From Kiritimatiellia bacterium (GTDB taxonomy: Bacteria; Verrucomicrobiota; Kiritimatiellia; RFP12; UBA1067): a stretch of DNA of 52,101 nt. The notes below the pieces were generated by a model. It was not told the DNA's origin. It ran no database searches and saw only the letters and a list, made by a program, of their open reading frames with translations. Positions 37,975 through 46,392 of the stretch are shown piece by piece (positions within the stretch are counted from its first letter, which is position 1; each line of letters opens with the position of its first letter). Position numbers and translations under genes: made by a program. The DNA lies in NCBI GenBank assembly GCA_016296065.1, contig JAEDKA010000023.1, forward strand, positions 1-52,101. The letters run 5' to 3'.

Positions 37975-38050
37975 CGAGGTGCATGGCGTATACCTCGCAA
38001 GGTGCATGGCGTGTACCTCGCGAGGTGCATGGCGTGTACCTCGCGAGGTG
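37975..38050. repeat. 23-bp tandem repeat, about 3.3 copies, each a palindrome
   Basis: AGGTGCATGGCGT starts at 37977, 38000 and 38023, and AGGTG again at 38046. Each unit is bounded by CGAGGT and ACCTCG, so it can fold as a hairpin with an 11-nt loop. It lies between the purH stop codon and the parE promoter. Confidence 0.85.
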
Positions 38051-38059
38051 GCACACGCG

Positions 38060-38740
38060 TCAGTGCTGGTCGTAGGTCGCGTCGACCTCTTCCCAGGTGC
38101 GGGTCGTGAAGAACTTCGAGATCGCGGTGTCGTACTCGGCAGTGTGCGTAAACGCCTTCTTCATGAGGCGGAAGCGCGTGTCGAGTCCAAGCGTGCCGGC
38201 GTGCGACTCAAGCTCCTGAACGATGGCGGGGTAGTCGAGCGGATCTGTCACCGACGCGACGCGGAGGTAGTTCTTCGCGGAGGCGCGGACCATGCACGGA
38301 CCGCCGATGTCGATGTTCGTGCGCGCCATCTCGGGCGTGACGCCATCCTTCGCAACGGTTGCCTGGAACGGATAGAGGTTCACGACGACCATGTCGATCG
38401 GCTGCGCGGAGAGGCGCTTAAGGTCCGCCTGGTGAGCGTCGTTGTACTTCTCCGAAAGGAGCCCGAGGTAGATCTTGAAGTCGAGCGTCTTGACGAGTCC
38501 GCCCTGCATCTCCGGCTGGCCGGTGTAGTCCGACACGGCAACGAGCGTCCCCTCGGCCTTGTCGCCGAGGATCTCCTTCACCTTGGCGTACGTTCCGCCG
38601 GTCGAATAGATCTTCACGCCCGGGCACGCCTTTACGAGCGCGGGGACGAAGGTTTCGAGCCCGGTCTTGTCGCTCACGCTCATGAGCACGTTCTTGACCT
38701 GGACCCTGTTGTCGATTTCCTTGACTATGTTGAGAGACAT
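38060..38740 (-). CDS. purH: Stand-alone IMP cyclohydrolase (N-terminal domain of PurH)
   Basis: 226 aa. It matches only the MGS-like IMP cyclohydrolase half of bifunctional PurH: MSVSDKTGLETFVPALV, IYSTGGTYAKV, VSDYTGQPEMQGGLVKTL, VVNLYPFQATVAK and NIDIGGPCMVRASAKN. The roughly 300-aa AICAR formyltransferase domain is absent; the frame ends with a genuine stop after WEEVDATYDQH. The final FAICAR to IMP step is thus encoded alone and the formyl-transfer step must come from elsewhere. ATG 38740 has AAGGAG 7 nt upstream and a 24-nt gap to its -10 box. Confidence 0.92.
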   Translation of the reverse strand: MSLNIVKEIDNRVQVKNVLMSVSDKTGLETFVPALVKACPGVKIYSTGGTYAKVKEILGDKAEGTLVAVSDYTGQPEMQGGLVKTLDFKIYLGLLSEKYNDAHQADLKRLSAQPIDMVVVNLYPFQATVAKDGVTPEMARTNIDIGGPCMVRASAKNYLRVASVTDPLDYPAIVQELESHAGTLGLDTRFRLMKKAFTHTAEYDTAISKFFTTRTWEEVDATYDQH

Positions 38741-38764
38741 GATTACTCCTTGGTGGTTTGTGAT

Positions 38765-38770
38765 ATTATA
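38765..38770 (-). promoter_or_regulatory. Extended -10 box of purH
   Basis: The minus strand reads AAAATGGTATAAT. There are 24 nt to the ATG, with AAGGAG in the leader. Confidence 0.6.
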
Positions 38771-38786
38771 CCATTTTCGCGGACTC

Positions 38787-40370
38787 TCACGACTGCGAAT
38801 ACAGCACCTGCCCCGTCGCCGCGTCGAGAATCGAGAACGCCTCCGGATGGCGGTGGAGCTCAGACACGAACCTGAGCCGTGTGCTGAACTGCTTCTGCAT
38901 CTGCGCGAGAATGTCCTTGTCCTCTGTCTGCAGGCGCTGCATGACCTGCGGCGCGATGACGATCTTCGGCTCGAACGGCTTCTTGTCCGCCTCCGCCTGG
39001 CGCAGGAGCGAGGTGAGCTTGCGCTGGAGCTCGACGGAAACCGCCATCGGCGACTTGACGACGCCGCGCCCCGAGCAGTAGGGGCACTTCGAGGTGAGCA
39101 TCGAGAGGATCGAGCGGTCCTGGCGCTGGCGCGACATCTCGAGGAGCCCGAGCTCGGAGATCTCGAGCACGTTCGTGCGCGCACGGTCGCGCTTGAGCGC
39201 GTCCTTGAGCGCACGGTACACCTGCTTCTGGTGCTTCCTGGACTTCATGTCGATGAGATCGAGCACGACGAGTCCTCCGATGTTCCTCAGCCTAAGCTGG
39301 CGCGCCACCTCGTCCACCGCCTCCAGGTTCACCTGGAGAATCGCCTCCTCCTGGCTTCCGCTGCCCTTGTGGTGCCCCGTGTTGACGTCGACGGCGATGA
39401 GCGCCTCCGTCTCGTCGATGACGAGGTATCCGCCGGACTTCAGCGGCACCTGGCGGCGGAAGGCCTCCGCGAGCTGGCGCTCGAGCCCGTAGTGCTCGAA
39501 CAGGCTCGTCGTTCCGTCGTAGCGGCGTATCTTCGACTTCGCGCGGCGCGAGATGCGCGCGGTGACCTCGCGCATCGACTCGTAGCTCTTCTCGTCGTCG
39601 ATCACGATCGCGTCCACGTCCTCGGTGAGCCAGTCGCGCACGACGCGCTCGCAGAGGTCCGGCTCCTGGAAGATGCAGCACGGCGTCCTGAGGCGCTTCG
39701 TGTTGGACTGCATCTCGTTCCAGACCGCGAGGAGGTTGCGGAGGTCGCGCGCGAAGGCGCGCGCGCTCGCGCCGGCGCCGACGGTGCGCACGACGAGTCC
39801 GACGTTCTCGGGAAGCGGAAGCTTGTCGAGTATCTTCTTGAGCCTCTGGCGCTCCTTCGCGTCGCCGATCTTCTTCGAAACGCCGCGGATGCGCGTGCCC
39901 GGCATCATGACGAGGTAGCGCCCGGGTATCGAGAGGTTCGCGGTGACGCGCGGACCCTTCGTGGAGATCGGACCCTTCGTGACCTGCACGATGATCTCGC
40001 TTCCCGGCGGGAAGCGCTTCGCGATCTCGGCGTCGGAGAGGCGGTTGGACTTCCTTCCGCCCTTCTGTCCCTTCTTCGGCTCGTCGTCCTCGTCAAGGAG
40101 CGCATCCGCGTCGGGCGTCATATCCCAGTAGTGCAGGAATGCGTTCTTCTTGAGTCCGATGTCGACGAACGCCGCCTGAAGGTCGTTCTCCAGGTTCTGG
40201 ACGCGTCCCTTGAAGACGCTTCCGACGAGGCGCTCGGCCTCGGGATGCTCGACCATGAATTCCTCGAGCCTCCCGTTTTCGAGCACCGCGACGCGGGTCT
40301 CGAGTTTTTCGACGTTTACTATTATCTCGCGCTTCAGCTTGGAGCGCTTGAGCCATCCGAACAGGTTCAT
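38787..40370 (-). CDS. rng: Ribonuclease G/E
   Basis: 527 aa. An S1-like RNA-binding region near 40-130 (GSVFKGRVQNLENDLQAAFVD) carries an insert of about 25 charged residues (DEDDEPKKGQKGGRK). The DNase-I-like catalytic core has metal-ligand Asp in IAVDVNTGHH and in VLDLIDMKSRKH. The zinc-link CPYCSGRG lies near 430. The length and absence of a long C-terminal scaffold fit RNase G. ATG 40370 overlaps the rodA stop (ATGA), and AAGGGA lies upstream. It ends the cell-shape operon, as rng does in enterobacteria. Confidence 0.93.
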   Translation of the reverse strand: MNLFGWLKRSKLKREIIVNVEKLETRVAVLENGRLEEFMVEHPEAERLVGSVFKGRVQNLENDLQAAFVDIGLKKNAFLHYWDMTPDADALLDEDDEPKKGQKGGRKSNRLSDAEIAKRFPPGSEIIVQVTKGPISTKGPRVTANLSIPGRYLVMMPGTRIRGVSKKIGDAKERQRLKKILDKLPLPENVGLVVRTVGAGASARAFARDLRNLLAVWNEMQSNTKRLRTPCCIFQEPDLCERVVRDWLTEDVDAIVIDDEKSYESMREVTARISRRAKSKIRRYDGTTSLFEHYGLERQLAEAFRRQVPLKSGGYLVIDETEALIAVDVNTGHHKGSGSQEEAILQVNLEAVDEVARQLRLRNIGGLVVLDLIDMKSRKHQKQVYRALKDALKRDRARTNVLEISELGLLEMSRQRQDRSILSMLTSKCPYCSGRGVVKSPMAVSVELQRKLTSLLRQAEADKKPFEPKIVIAPQVMQRLQTEDKDILAQMQKQFSTRLRFVSELHRHPEAFSILDAATGQVLYSQS

Positions 40371-41539
40371 GTTCTTGTTTCCCTTCCGTGTATTGACACG
40401 CTTTGTACGATTCCTAGGCCGGCCATCACCGTCACGAGGAAGGTGCGCCCGGCAGATATGAACGGCAGCGGAAGCCCGGTTATCGGCACGAGGCCCACGG
40501 ACATCGCGATGTTGATGAACACATGCGCGAATACGAGCGTGGAGACCCCGAGCGCAAGCAGGCGTCCGGTTCCGTCCGTTACAACATACGCCGTCCACGC
40601 GCACGGGACGAGAAGCGCCCCGAACAGCGCAAGCAGCAAGACCGATCCGACGAACCCCGTCTCCTCCGCGTATACGCAGAAGATGAAGTCGTTCATCGAA
40701 ATTGACTGTGGCAGGAACTTGAGGTGGTTGGTCTCCCCCCTGCGGAATCCCTTGCCGGAGAATCCGCCCGAGCCGATTGAGATCAGCGCCTGCCTCAGGT
40801 TGTACCCAGCCGCGTTCGGGTCCTCGTCGGGGAAGAGGAAGACCCTCACGCGCTTCACCTGGTGCGGCTTCAGCGGCACGTACTTCATTATCGCCTCGCG
40901 CCTCGCCTCGGGGACGCCCGGCTTCTCCGCCTCGTAGACCGCGCCCAGAAGCGCCGTCCCGCCCACCGCGGCGGCGCACACCGCGACGATGATCGCCCTC
41001 CGCCACACGCGCGCGATGAAGAGAATCAGCACGGTAGCCGGCATGAGCGTCAGCATCGTCCCGAGGTCCGGCTCCTTCAGAATCAGCACCGACGGAACGC
41101 CCACGAGCGCCGCCGCGAGGAGGAACCCCCTGAAGCCGCGCATCCACGGAGGAGAGTCCGTCGGACCGAACAGCCATGCGAGCATGGAGATGACGCAGAG
41201 CTTCGACACCTCGCTCGGCTGGAAGAACCAGAGCCAGCGCTTTCCTCCGTAGGTGGAAGTTCCGATTGAAAGCACGACGACGAGCAGAACGACCGCGACG
41301 GCGTACGCGGGGATTGCGGACAAGGCGATGTACTTCCTGTAGTCGAAGAATGCAAGCGCAAGGTAGACGGCAAGCCCGAACACAGCCGTGCCGAGATTCG
41401 ACTTCCACATCGAGTGGAACAGCTCGCCGGAACGCGCGTTCCCGGCGGAGTAGATCGCGGCCGTGCCGAGCACGATGAGCGCAAGCATCGCGGCGAACGT
41501 GATCCAGTTGAATCTCTTTATGTATTCAAGAAACTTCAT
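40367..41539 (-). CDS. rodA: RodA, SEDS-family peptidoglycan glycosyltransferase
   Basis: 390 aa with about ten membrane helices. SEDS landmarks are FFQPSEVSKL, LILKEPDLGTMLTL, the long loop with GYNLRQALISIGSGGFSGKG, DFIFCVYAEETGFVGS, and GLPLPFISAGRTFL. RodA polymerises glycan strands of the side wall with PBP2. It starts 14 nt after the mrdA stop; the ribosome site is weak. It is coupled to rng by a 4-bp overlap. Confidence 0.95.
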   Translation of the reverse strand: MKFLEYIKRFNWITFAAMLALIVLGTAAIYSAGNARSGELFHSMWKSNLGTAVFGLAVYLALAFFDYRKYIALSAIPAYAVAVVLLVVVLSIGTSTYGGKRWLWFFQPSEVSKLCVISMLAWLFGPTDSPPWMRGFRGFLLAAALVGVPSVLILKEPDLGTMLTLMPATVLILFIARVWRRAIIVAVCAAAVGGTALLGAVYEAEKPGVPEARREAIMKYVPLKPHQVKRVRVFLFPDEDPNAAGYNLRQALISIGSGGFSGKGFRRGETNHLKFLPQSISMNDFIFCVYAEETGFVGSVLLLALFGALLVPCAWTAYVVTDGTGRLLALGVSTLVFAHVFINIAMSVGLVPITGLPLPFISAGRTFLVTVMAGLGIVQSVSIHGRETRT

Positions 41540-41553
41540 TCTTCATTCATCAT

Positions 41554-43299
41554 TCACAATTCCCCAAATATCGTCTTCAGCACCTCACCCACCTTGGGCG
41601 CGGTGGTGCCTCCGCCCGACATTCCGTTCTCGACGACCATCGCGACGGCGACTGTCGGATTCTCCGCCGGCGCGTATGCGATGAACCACGTGTTCTTCCT
41701 CCGCGTCGCGCCGCGCCCGACCTCCGCCGTGCCCGTCTTTCCCGCGACCGGAACCGCGACACCCTCCCCCGCGAGCTTTCCCGTCCCTCCGTCGACGACC
41801 ATCCGCATCCCCTCCCGCACGACCGCGAGATGGCGCTGCGAGAACGGAATCGGCGAGCTCTCCACCGGCGTGTCGGCCCTGAGGTGCGGACGCACCAGGC
41901 GGCCAGTCCCTATCGCCCCCGCGACGCGTGCCATCTGGAGCGGTGTCACAAGCAGCTGGCCCTGTCCGATCGACGCCTGCGCGAGATCGCCCGCGTACCA
42001 CGGCAGATTGTAGTTGCGGCGCTTGAACTCGGCGGACGGCACGACGCCGGCGGAATCCTGCGGGAAGTCAAGCCCCGTCTTCGCCCCAAGTCCGAAGTCC
42101 CTCGCCGCCGCGAAGAGCGCGTTCGTGCCGATCTCCGCCCCGAGGTGGCAGAAGTAAGTGTTGCAGCTCTCCTTGAGCGCGTGACGCATGTCTATCGGAC
42201 CGTGTCCCCACCTCCTCGCGCAGTGAAGCCGCATGCCCGCGAGCGAAAAGACCCCGGTGCATTCGTACTCGACGAGCTCCGAGCGTCCGGCCCTCAGCGC
42301 CGCGAGCGCCGTCACCGGCTTGAACGTCGAACCGGGCGCATACGTCTCGAAGCACGCGCGGTTGCGGCAGGCGTGGTTGCCGACGTAGCGCTCCTGCATC
42401 TCGGGCGTCAGGCGCGGAACAAGCAGGTTGAGGTCGTACGCCGGCGCGCTCGCGAGCGCGAGCACCGCGCCGTCCCTCGGGTCGATCACCGCGCACGCGG
42501 CGTATTCGCCGCGCAGCTGCCGCTCGACGGAGCGCTGTATCTTCGGGTCGATCGTGAGCTTGAGGTCCGGACCTCTCCTCGCCTCCACCACCGTCTCCTC
42601 CGCGACGGCGAAGCCGCGCGCGTCGACGGTCACCGAAAGCTCCCCCGGCGAGCCGCGGAGGTATCCGTCGTAGAACGCCTCCAGCCCCGCGCGCCCCTTC
42701 ATCTCCTTGTCCCTGAAGTTGAACTTCTCGCCCGCCGCGCTCGTCGTCTCGCCGCGTCCGACGTATCCGATGACATGCGCCGCAAGCCGCCCCTCTGGAT
42801 ACGTCCGCTCCTCCGTCTCCACGCACTCGAATCCCGGGAACTCGCTCTCGCGCTCGACGAGACGCGCAATCTGCTCGTCGCCGACGTCGCGCCAGACGAC
42901 GAGCGGACGCGCCAGCTGCTGGCGGACGTGCCGCGCGATCGCGTTAGCGGAAAGCGGAGACGGCGTCTCGATCGCGGACGCGACGGACTCGATTGCGTTG
43001 GATATCGCCGAGACGGTCTCGGTCCAGTTCCGTCGCTGGAAGCCCTCGGGGCTCACGACTATCGAAACCGATGCGCGGTTGTCGGCGAGAACCGTCCCGT
43101 CGCGCGCGATGATGCGTCCGCGCGGCCCTGCGGTCTGCACCCTGCGCGCGGCCTGGCGCGATCCGTCCTCAAGGTACTTCGCGGCGTCCACGAGCTGTAT
43201 CTGCGCAAGGCGGAACCCGAGCACGACGAGTCCGACAATGAACACCACGCCCGTCGCGAGCGCGGAGAGGTCGCTTACGAGCCTGACGTCGTCACGCAT
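41554..43299 (-). CDS. mrdA: Penicillin-binding protein 2 (MrdA)
   Basis: 581 aa. One N-terminal membrane helix (about 13-30) is followed by a dimerisation domain (RGRIIARDGTVLADN) and the transpeptidase domain with S-x2-K in GSTFKP (Ser about 324), S-x-N in SCNTY (about 378) and KTG (about 521). It crosslinks side-wall peptidoglycan with RodA. ATG 43299 lies inside the end of mreD; GTG 43305 is an alternative start. Confidence 0.95.
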   Translation of the reverse strand: MRDDVRLVSDLSALATGVVFIVGLVVLGFRLAQIQLVDAAKYLEDGSRQAARRVQTAGPRGRIIARDGTVLADNRASVSIVVSPEGFQRRNWTETVSAISNAIESVASAIETPSPLSANAIARHVRQQLARPLVVWRDVGDEQIARLVERESEFPGFECVETEERTYPEGRLAAHVIGYVGRGETTSAAGEKFNFRDKEMKGRAGLEAFYDGYLRGSPGELSVTVDARGFAVAEETVVEARRGPDLKLTIDPKIQRSVERQLRGEYAACAVIDPRDGAVLALASAPAYDLNLLVPRLTPEMQERYVGNHACRNRACFETYAPGSTFKPVTALAALRAGRSELVEYECTGVFSLAGMRLHCARRWGHGPIDMRHALKESCNTYFCHLGAEIGTNALFAAARDFGLGAKTGLDFPQDSAGVVPSAEFKRRNYNLPWYAGDLAQASIGQGQLLVTPLQMARVAGAIGTGRLVRPHLRADTPVESSPIPFSQRHLAVVREGMRMVVDGGTGKLAGEGVAVPVAGKTGTAEVGRGATRRKNTWFIAYAPAENPTVAVAMVVENGMSGGGTTAPKVGEVLKTIFGEL

Positions 43300-43738
43300 C
43301 GGCACCCGCCTTTCTCCATGCGACGGACATCAGCGCCACGACGGCCGCGAGCGAAAGAGCCCCGACCGGAATCGCCACCATCGCGCGCGCAATCGCCCCG
43401 GACCCATCGGCGACGAGCCCGAGCCACACCTGGTACGCCGGAAACGCCGCGACCACCCAGACGACCGGCTCGCGCAGGAAGCGAACGGCGAGCGCGATTG
43501 CGGCAAAGAAGACTATCGCCGTCGCGGGGGGGAGAGCGGCGACAGACTCCTCGAGCGCGCCGGCGGAAACGGCCGCGAAGATCCACACGGGCGCCGCTGT
43601 GTAGTTGGCGAAGAATATCGCCACGCCGAGGAGGACTGGCACTCCGAGGCCCCAGACGGAAGGCAGCACGCTTTCCAGCGCACCGCCGATGACGAGCGCC
43701 AGAACGATGAAGGCGAACTTGACGAGACTACCTTTCAC
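43292..43738 (-). CDS. mreD: Rod-shape protein MreD-like
   Basis: 148 aa, almost entirely hydrophobic with four to five membrane helices, as in MreD. Sequence conservation in this family is weak; the assignment rests on size, topology and its place between mreC and mrdA, overlapping both genes. MreD links cytosolic MreB to the periplasmic elongation machinery. Confidence 0.85.
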   Translation of the reverse strand: MKGSLVKFAFIVLALVIGGALESVLPSVWGLGVPVLLGVAIFFANYTAAPVWIFAAVSAGALEESVAALPPATAIVFFAAIALAVRFLREPVVWVVAAFPAYQVWLGLVADGSGAIARAMVAIPVGALSLAAVVALMSVAWRKAGADA

Positions 43739-44519
43739 GGCGGATGAAGACGTCCTTCAGCGTCGAAAAATCAACGGCCGGAAGCACCTCACCCTCGCGC
43801 CTTGGCGAATCCTGGTCCTGACGGACCTCAAGCAAAGTGCCGACCGCGATCCCCTTGGGGAACACCCCTCCGAGACCTGATGTAAATACCGGACTCCTCG
43901 GCGGAACCTCCGCCTTGGACAAGATGTGCCGTAGCGCGAGCCGCTCGTCCGATCCGCCCGCAAGCGTCCCGCGCAGGAAGTCCCCTCCCGGGAGCGCAAC
44001 CTCGCACGAGACCTTGAGCGACGGGTCGGTGACGAGGAGAATCTCTGAAGTGTGCGGAGTGACCGACACGACTCGTCCGACAAGTCCTTCCGGAACCGTC
44101 ACCACCGCGCCTTCGGCGACTCCCGCGTTCGACCCCTTGTCGGTGCGCAGCACGCGCCGCCCAGCCGCGAGCGCGGGTGCGCGGGTAAGGACCGCCGCCG
44201 CAAGCCATACGCCGCGTTCGCTCTCCGAATAGTCCAGCGCGCGCCTGAGACGCTCGTTCTCCGCCTCCAGCCTCGCAAGGTCGTCGCGCGCGAGGGCAAG
44301 TGCGGCGACCTCGCGCCTGAGGCGCACGTTCTCCGCACTCGCGGCCGCGCCGCGCCACGCACCGGAGATTCGCGAGCCGACCCTGTTGGAGACGGCGCGC
44401 CAGGCCCGCTGAAACGGATACATCGCCTCGACGCCGGCCGCGCGCGAAAAGCACATGACCGCCGTCAGCACCGCCGCGAGGGCGATGAGCGCGTATGTTC
44501 CGGTTGTTCTGGCCTTCAC
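43728..44519 (-). CDS. mreC: Rod-shape-determining protein MreC
   Basis: 263 aa. One N-terminal helix (about 9-25), a coiled coil (about 60-95, ARLEAENERLRRAL) and a periplasmic beta domain follow. Family motifs are RTDKGSNAGVAEGAVVTVPEGLVGRV, LLVTDPSLKVSCEV and GVFPKGIAVGTL. It scaffolds PBP2/RodA. It starts 36 nt after mreB. Confidence 0.94.
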   Translation of the reverse strand: MKARTTGTYALIALAAVLTAVMCFSRAAGVEAMYPFQRAWRAVSNRVGSRISGAWRGAAASAENVRLRREVAALALARDDLARLEAENERLRRALDYSESERGVWLAAAVLTRAPALAAGRRVLRTDKGSNAGVAEGAVVTVPEGLVGRVVSVTPHTSEILLVTDPSLKVSCEVALPGGDFLRGTLAGGSDERLALRHILSKAEVPPRSPVFTSGLGGVFPKGIAVGTLLEVRQDQDSPRREGEVLPAVDFSTLKDVFIRRER

Positions 44520-44555
44520 TCCAGCAAGCCCTCCATGCGGGACTTGCCGAAAACC

Positions 44556-45596
44556 TTACGATTTCTTGTTCTTCTCGAGGAAATCAAGCTCGTTCATCAC
44601 CACGCCGGTGCCTTCCGCCACGGCGGAAAGCGGATCTTCCGCCAGCGTCACGGGAAGGCCCGTCTGCTGCGAAAGGAGCTTGTCGAGGCCTCTCAGCTGC
44701 GAACTGCCGCCGGAAAGCACCAGCCCGCGGTCCACCAAGTCCGCCGCAAGCTCCGGCTCGCACTTGTCGAGCGTCGCGCGCACGGCGTCCACGATCTTGC
44801 TGATCGGATCTTTCAGAGCCTCTCTTATTTCCTCGGAGGTTATCGTCAAAGTCTTCGGCAACCCCGCCACTATGTCCCTGCCCTTGATTTCGAGCGTCTT
44901 CTCCTCTCCAGTCGGGAAGGCGCTCCCTATTTCGATCTTGATCATTTCGGCCATCCGCTCGCCTATGAGCAGGTTGTATACGCGCTGGATGTACCTCATG
45001 ATGCAGTCGTCCATCGCGTCGCCTCCGGCATCGCGCTCGGAGTCGCTGTGGACTATGCCCGCAAGTGATATGATGGCGACCTCGCACGTGCCGCCGCCGA
45101 TGTCGACGATCATCGAGCCCTCGGGCTCGCTGACCGGAAGCCCCACGCCGATCGCCGCGGCCATCGGCTCCTCGATGAGGAACACAAGTCCCGCGCCCGC
45201 ATTGCGGGCTGCCTCCTCCACGGCCTTCTTCTCGACCTCGGTGATGCCCGAGGGAACCGCGATGACCATGCGGGGCTTGGAGTACTTCGACCAGAAGAAG
45301 CGTTTCGGGCGCACCTTGTTGATGAAGTACGCGAGCATCGCCTCGGTGATGTCGAAATCGGCGATTACGCCCGACTTCATGGGGCGGATGGCGACGATGT
45401 TGCCGGGGGTGCGGCCCAGCATGCGCTTGGCCTCAGCACCAACGGCGAGAACGCGCTTCGAGCCGGCCTGGATTGCCACGACCGACGGTTCGCGCAGGAC
45501 AACGCCATGCCCCTTCACGTACACGAGCGAGTTCGCCGTGCCGAGATCGATGCCGATGTCAGTTGAAAAAAGCGACTGTAGTTTCTGAAGCCACAT
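44556..45596 (-). CDS. mreB: Rod-shape-determining protein MreB
   Basis: 346 aa. Actin-fold phosphate loops are IGIDLGTANSLVYVKG (14-29) and MIVDIGGGTCEVAIISLAGIV; the adenosine motif is VLSGGSSQLRGLDKLL. A short amphipathic N-terminal helix (MWLQKLQSLF) fits membrane binding. AGAAGG precedes ATG 45596. It is the first gene of the operon down to rng. Confidence 0.97.
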   Translation of the reverse strand: MWLQKLQSLFSTDIGIDLGTANSLVYVKGHGVVLREPSVVAIQAGSKRVLAVGAEAKRMLGRTPGNIVAIRPMKSGVIADFDITEAMLAYFINKVRPKRFFWSKYSKPRMVIAVPSGITEVEKKAVEEAARNAGAGLVFLIEEPMAAAIGVGLPVSEPEGSMIVDIGGGTCEVAIISLAGIVHSDSERDAGGDAMDDCIMRYIQRVYNLLIGERMAEMIKIEIGSAFPTGEEKTLEIKGRDIVAGLPKTLTITSEEIREALKDPISKIVDAVRATLDKCEPELAADLVDRGLVLSGGSSQLRGLDKLLSQQTGLPVTLAEDPLSAVAEGTGVVMNELDFLEKNKKS

Positions 45597-45629
45597 TAGC
45601 GGAATGCCTTCTTTTACCTTTTTAAGGAT

Positions 45630-45635
45630 ATTTTA
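45630..45635 (-). promoter_or_regulatory. Candidate -10 box of the mreB operon
   Basis: TAAAAT on the minus strand lies 33 nt before ATG 45596, with an AGAAGG ribosome site in the leader. Confidence 0.45.
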
Positions 45636-45666
45636 CCGCAAATTCGTGCCGCGGTCAATAGGTGGC

Positions 45667-45701
45667 CTCCCGGAATTCCGACGCGTCGGCCGTATTGGGA
45701 G
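45667..45701 (-). terminator. Nested palindrome at the end of the glycan-precursor run
   Basis: CCGACGCGTCGG (45678-45689) is a perfect 12-bp palindrome inside CTCCC/GGGAG arms, directly after the dpm1-like stop codon. There is no U-tract, so the terminator role is tentative. Confidence 0.4.
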
Positions 45702-45702
45702 T

Positions 45703-46392
45703 TCAGCGGTGTAGGCGCCAGGCGATCTTCAGGGACTCCTTCGCAATGCCGGCCGTGATCTTCGAATAACCCGCCACGCGGTCGGTGAAGGCAATCGGGA
45801 TCTCCCGCACGGCAAGCCCCGCCTTCCACGCCCTGTGGTTCATCTCGAGCTGGAATGAATACCCTGCGGACGCGACTGTTGCGAAGTCGATCTTCTCCAA
45901 CGCCGACTTCCGCCAGCACTTGAAGCCGCCTGTCGGATCCCTCAGCGGCATTCCAGTGACGGTCCGAATGAACATCCCCCCAGCGCGCGAAATGAACCGG
46001 CGCTTGAACGGCCAGCCCGGCGTAGAGCCGCCGCGCACATAGCGCGAGCCGATGACGAGATCCGCCCCCGCCTCGCATTCCGCGACGAGGCGCGGGACAT
46101 CCTTCGGATCGTGGCTGAAGTCGCAGTCCATCTGCACGACGAGGTCCGCGCCGAGCTCCAGCGCCTTCGCGAAGCCCGCGACATAGGCGCGCCCGAGCCC
46201 CTCCTTGCGCTCGCGATGCAGCACGTGCACGCGCGGCAAATGCGCCGCGAGCGAGTCGAGAACCGCGCCCGTTCCGTCGGGAGAGTTGTCGTCCACGAAG
46301 AGAACTTCCACGTCGGACGCGAGAACGGCCTCTGCCATACGGGCGACGTTCTCGCGCTCGTCGTACGTCGGTATGACGACAATCGCCTTCAT
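45703..46392 (-). CDS. Polyprenol-phosphate mannosyltransferase (Dpm1-like GT2)
   Basis: 229 aa. GT2 landmarks are VVIPTYDERENV (5-16), VDDNSPDGTG (33-42), GLGRAYVAGF, and DxD in QMDCDFSHDP (about 93-102). DPTGGFKCWRKSAL and SFQLEMNHRAW are typical of dolichol-phosphate mannose synthases lacking C-terminal helices. It would make polyprenyl-P-mannose for envelope glycosylation; glucosyl transfer is possible. Its start overlaps the fkp stop (ATGA). Confidence 0.88.
   Translation of the reverse strand: MKAIVVIPTYDERENVARMAEAVLASDVEVLFVDDNSPDGTGAVLDSLAAHLPRVHVLHRERKEGLGRAYVAGFAKALELGADLVVQMDCDFSHDPKDVPRLVAECEAGADLVIGSRYVRGGSTPGWPFKRRFISRAGGMFIRTVTGMPLRDPTGGFKCWRKSALEKIDFATVASAGYSFQLEMNHRAWKAGLAVREIPIAFTDRVAGYSKITAGIAKESLKIAWRLHR

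Noticed and set aside
37975..38050. CRISPR array at the 23-bp repeats
   Set aside because: Repeats are contiguous with no spacers.
38667..40937. 756-codon plus-strand open frame across rng and rodA
   Set aside because: It runs across two unmistakable minus-strand genes and ignores their boundaries.
38787..41408. 873-residue version of rng starting inside rodA
   Set aside because: The extra N-terminus is antiphase rodA. ATG 40370 gives the canonical RNase G start with a 4-bp overlap.
41830..43692. 620-codon plus-strand open frame opposite mrdA and mreD
   Set aside because: Arg-rich antisense frame with no motif; PBP2 on the minus strand has all three catalytic motifs.
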